From assembly GCA_963765135.1 (NCBI GenBank), contig CAVXUX010000002.1, forward strand, positions 1,133,159-1,197,158: a stretch of 64,000 nt of DNA, given 5' to 3'. Made by a program: the position numbers and the translations under genes. Below the pieces are notes generated by a model. It made no database searches, was not told the DNA's origin, and saw nothing but the letters and a program-made list of their open reading frames with translations. Of the stretch, positions 62,737 to 64,000 are shown piece by piece (within the stretch, counting starts at the first letter, position 1; every line of letters starts with the position of its first letter). Source of the DNA: JACVRW01 sp963765135. Lineage in GTDB: Bacteria > Actinomycetota > Thermoleophilia > Solirubrobacterales > Thermoleophilaceae.

Positions 62737-63858
62737 ATGGCGACCAACCGACTGCACGAGATCGAGGCTCAGGGCACGGCCATCTGGATCGACAACCTCA
62801 GCCGCGAGCTGCTCGACGAGGGCACGCTCGAGCGGCTGATCGCTGACGACGGCGTGACCGGGGTCACCTCGAATCCGACGATATTCAAGAAGGCGATGGA
62901 GGACTCGGAGCGCTACGACCGGCACGCTGCGCGAGGCGATCTCCGAGACCAGCGATCCGCGCGAGGTCTATTTCCGCGTCGCCTTCGCCGACACTCGCGA
63001 CGCCTGCGACCTGTTGCGGCCCGTCTTCGAGCGCACCGAGGGTCGGGACGGCTACGTCTCGTTCGAGCTGCCACCCGACCTCGCTTACGAAGTCCAGGGC
63101 TCGGTCGACGCCGCCGGCTGGTGTCGCGATGAGATCAGCCGCCCGAACGTCCTGATCAAGGTGCCCGGGCACCGAGCAGGGGGTGCGGGCGTTCGAGGAG
63201 CTGACGGCAAATGGCGTAAACGTCAACGTCACCCTTCTGTTCTCGGTCCGGCGGTACGAGGAGATCGCCGAGGCGTACCTGCGAGGCCTCGAGCGCCGCG
63301 TAGAGAAGGGCCAGCCGATCGAGCGTAGCGCCTCGGTGGCGAGCTTCTTCGTCTCCCGCGTCGATACGAAGATCGACCAGGCTCTTGAAGAGCGAGGCCG
63401 CCCCGAGCTGCGCGGGAAGGCGGCGGTGGCCAACGCAAAGCTTGCCTACGCCTCCTTCGAGCGGATCTTCTCGGGTGAGCGCTGGCGGGCGCTTCGGGCC
63501 GCGCGGGGCGCGTGTCCAGCGACCGCTGTGGGCCTCTACCTCGACAAAGAACCCCGCGTATCCGGACACGCTCTACGTCGATGAGCTGATCGGGCCGGAC
63601 ACCGTCAACACGATGCCCCACGAGACGATCGACGCCGCGCGCGACCATGCGACCGCCGAGCGTTCGATCAACCGCGACGTGGAGCAGGCGCGGGCTGTCC
63701 TGGAGCAGATCCGCAAGGCCGGCGTGGACGCCGACGAGATCACCCTCCGTCAACTCGTGGATGAGGGCGTCAACGCATTCGCCGATTCCTTCGAGGCGCT
63801 GATCGACACGATCGACGGCAAGATCAGGCAACCGAGTAGGACCAGCCCATCATCGTAA
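62737..63858 (+). CDS. tal: transaldolase, three apparent +1 frameshifts
   Basis: Pentose-phosphate pathway enzyme transferring a dihydroxyacetone unit through a lysine Schiff base. N-terminal GVTGVTSNPTIFKKAMEDSE; the catalytic lysine region is RPNVLIKVPG; the phosphate-binding end reads RPLWASTSTKNPAYPDTLYV and DELIGPDTVNTMPHETIDAA. Extra single bases occur near 62921, 63169 and 63503; removing all three gives a continuous 372-residue protein, the usual length for actinobacterial transaldolase. It is flanked by wrbA and an alcohol dehydrogenase. Confidence 0.85.
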
Positions 63859-63896
63859 TGCCGTGCAGGCGAGGACTGGGTACAGGGAGGTGCTGG

Positions 63897-64000
63897 ATGA
63901 AGGCGATTGTGGTGACGGACGAGGCCGCGGGAGCGGCCGGGATGGCGCTGGTGGAGCGGCCGGAGCCGGAGGCGGCGGGGAACGATGTCGTCGTTCGGGT
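63897..64000 (+). CDS. zinc-type alcohol dehydrogenase family protein, N-terminal fragment
   Basis: ATG 63897 with a GGGAGG ribosome-binding site reads MKAIVVTDEAAGAAGMALVE, then RPEPEAAGNDVVVRV to the window edge. This is the standard opening of medium-chain alcohol dehydrogenases and quinone reductases. It is 38 bp past the transaldolase stop. Only 34 residues are visible, so the subfamily cannot be told. Confidence 0.7.
   Translation, partial: MKAIVVTDEAAGAAGMALVERPEPEAAGNDVVVR

Noticed and set aside
4025..63510. Programmed ribosomal frameshifting as the explanation of the indels
   Set aside because: The sites share no slippery heptamer or downstream structure, occur in unrelated genes, include both extra and missing bases, and affect genes that are not frameshifted in any known relative.
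1..64000. CRISPR array, phage-defence system or toxin-antitoxin pair
   Set aside because: No regularly spaced direct repeats, no cas, restriction, abortive-infection or toxin-antitoxin signatures were seen on either strand.

Overview
The window is GC-rich DNA with actinobacterial gene content: PucR, LAL and NarL regulators, a two-GAF histidine kinase, tandem universal stress proteins, amphi-Trp and HdeD proteins, and a NhaA-DsbA fusion. GTG starts and 4-nt stop/start overlaps (GTGA, ATGA, TGATG) are common. A deep-branching soil actinobacterium such as a member of Thermoleophilia would fit, but that is inference. No rRNA, intact tRNA, CRISPR array or intact integrase was seen. About two dozen conserved genes carry a single-base indel, mostly one extra G or C. 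In nearly every case removing the indel restores a full-length family member, so I treat these genes as real and probably affected by consensus error, and I give their whole spans.

Layout. 1-9.3 kb: a 5'-truncated acyl-CoA dehydrogenase, a PucR regulator, and a tightly overlapped aromatic meta-cleavage operon (CoA ligase, FAH-family hydrolase, MhpA-like hydroxylase, NmrA-like protein, extradiol dioxygenase, EthD-like protein, hydratase). 9.5-12.8 kb: a YihY membrane protein and an MFS pump fused to a MarR domain. 12.9-14.1 kb: broken IS30 and IS256 transposases. 14-23.2 kb: a membrane and stress set (GH15, CorA, DoxX, AI-2E, HdeD, amphi-Trp, LAL regulator, DUF1269). Most of its transcription units are preceded by copies of one ~34-bp motif; six copies were found, all between 12.7 and 22.5 kb.

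23.2-51.4 kb is marked by three 46-nt copies of the 3' half of a tRNA-Gly(GCC) gene, at 23222, 31865 and 51392, all in the same orientation. Each is followed at fixed distances by the same short words, which is what scars of related integrative elements would look like. The first segment (23.2-31.9 kb) holds an AAA/LuxR regulator, small monooxygenases, cupins, a MarR/MFS pair and an SDR. The second (31.9-51.4 kb) looks like a low-oxygen and energy-stress island: a NarL response regulator, a DosS-like kinase, a quinone-type FAD oxidoreductase, a CBS protein, two tandem USPs, a flavodoxin, the complete arginine deiminase operon (antiporter, arcA, ornithine carbamoyltransferase, arcC) and a MacB-type ABC transporter.

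51.7-64 kb: NDH-2, a cupin, a TlpA-like thioredoxin, a 42-residue basic peptide, an orphan UgpC-type ATPase, the NhaA-DsbA fusion, a free DsbA, a gene-poor stretch with a WrbA relic, an unknown two-gene unit, WrbA, transaldolase and the start of an alcohol dehydrogenase.
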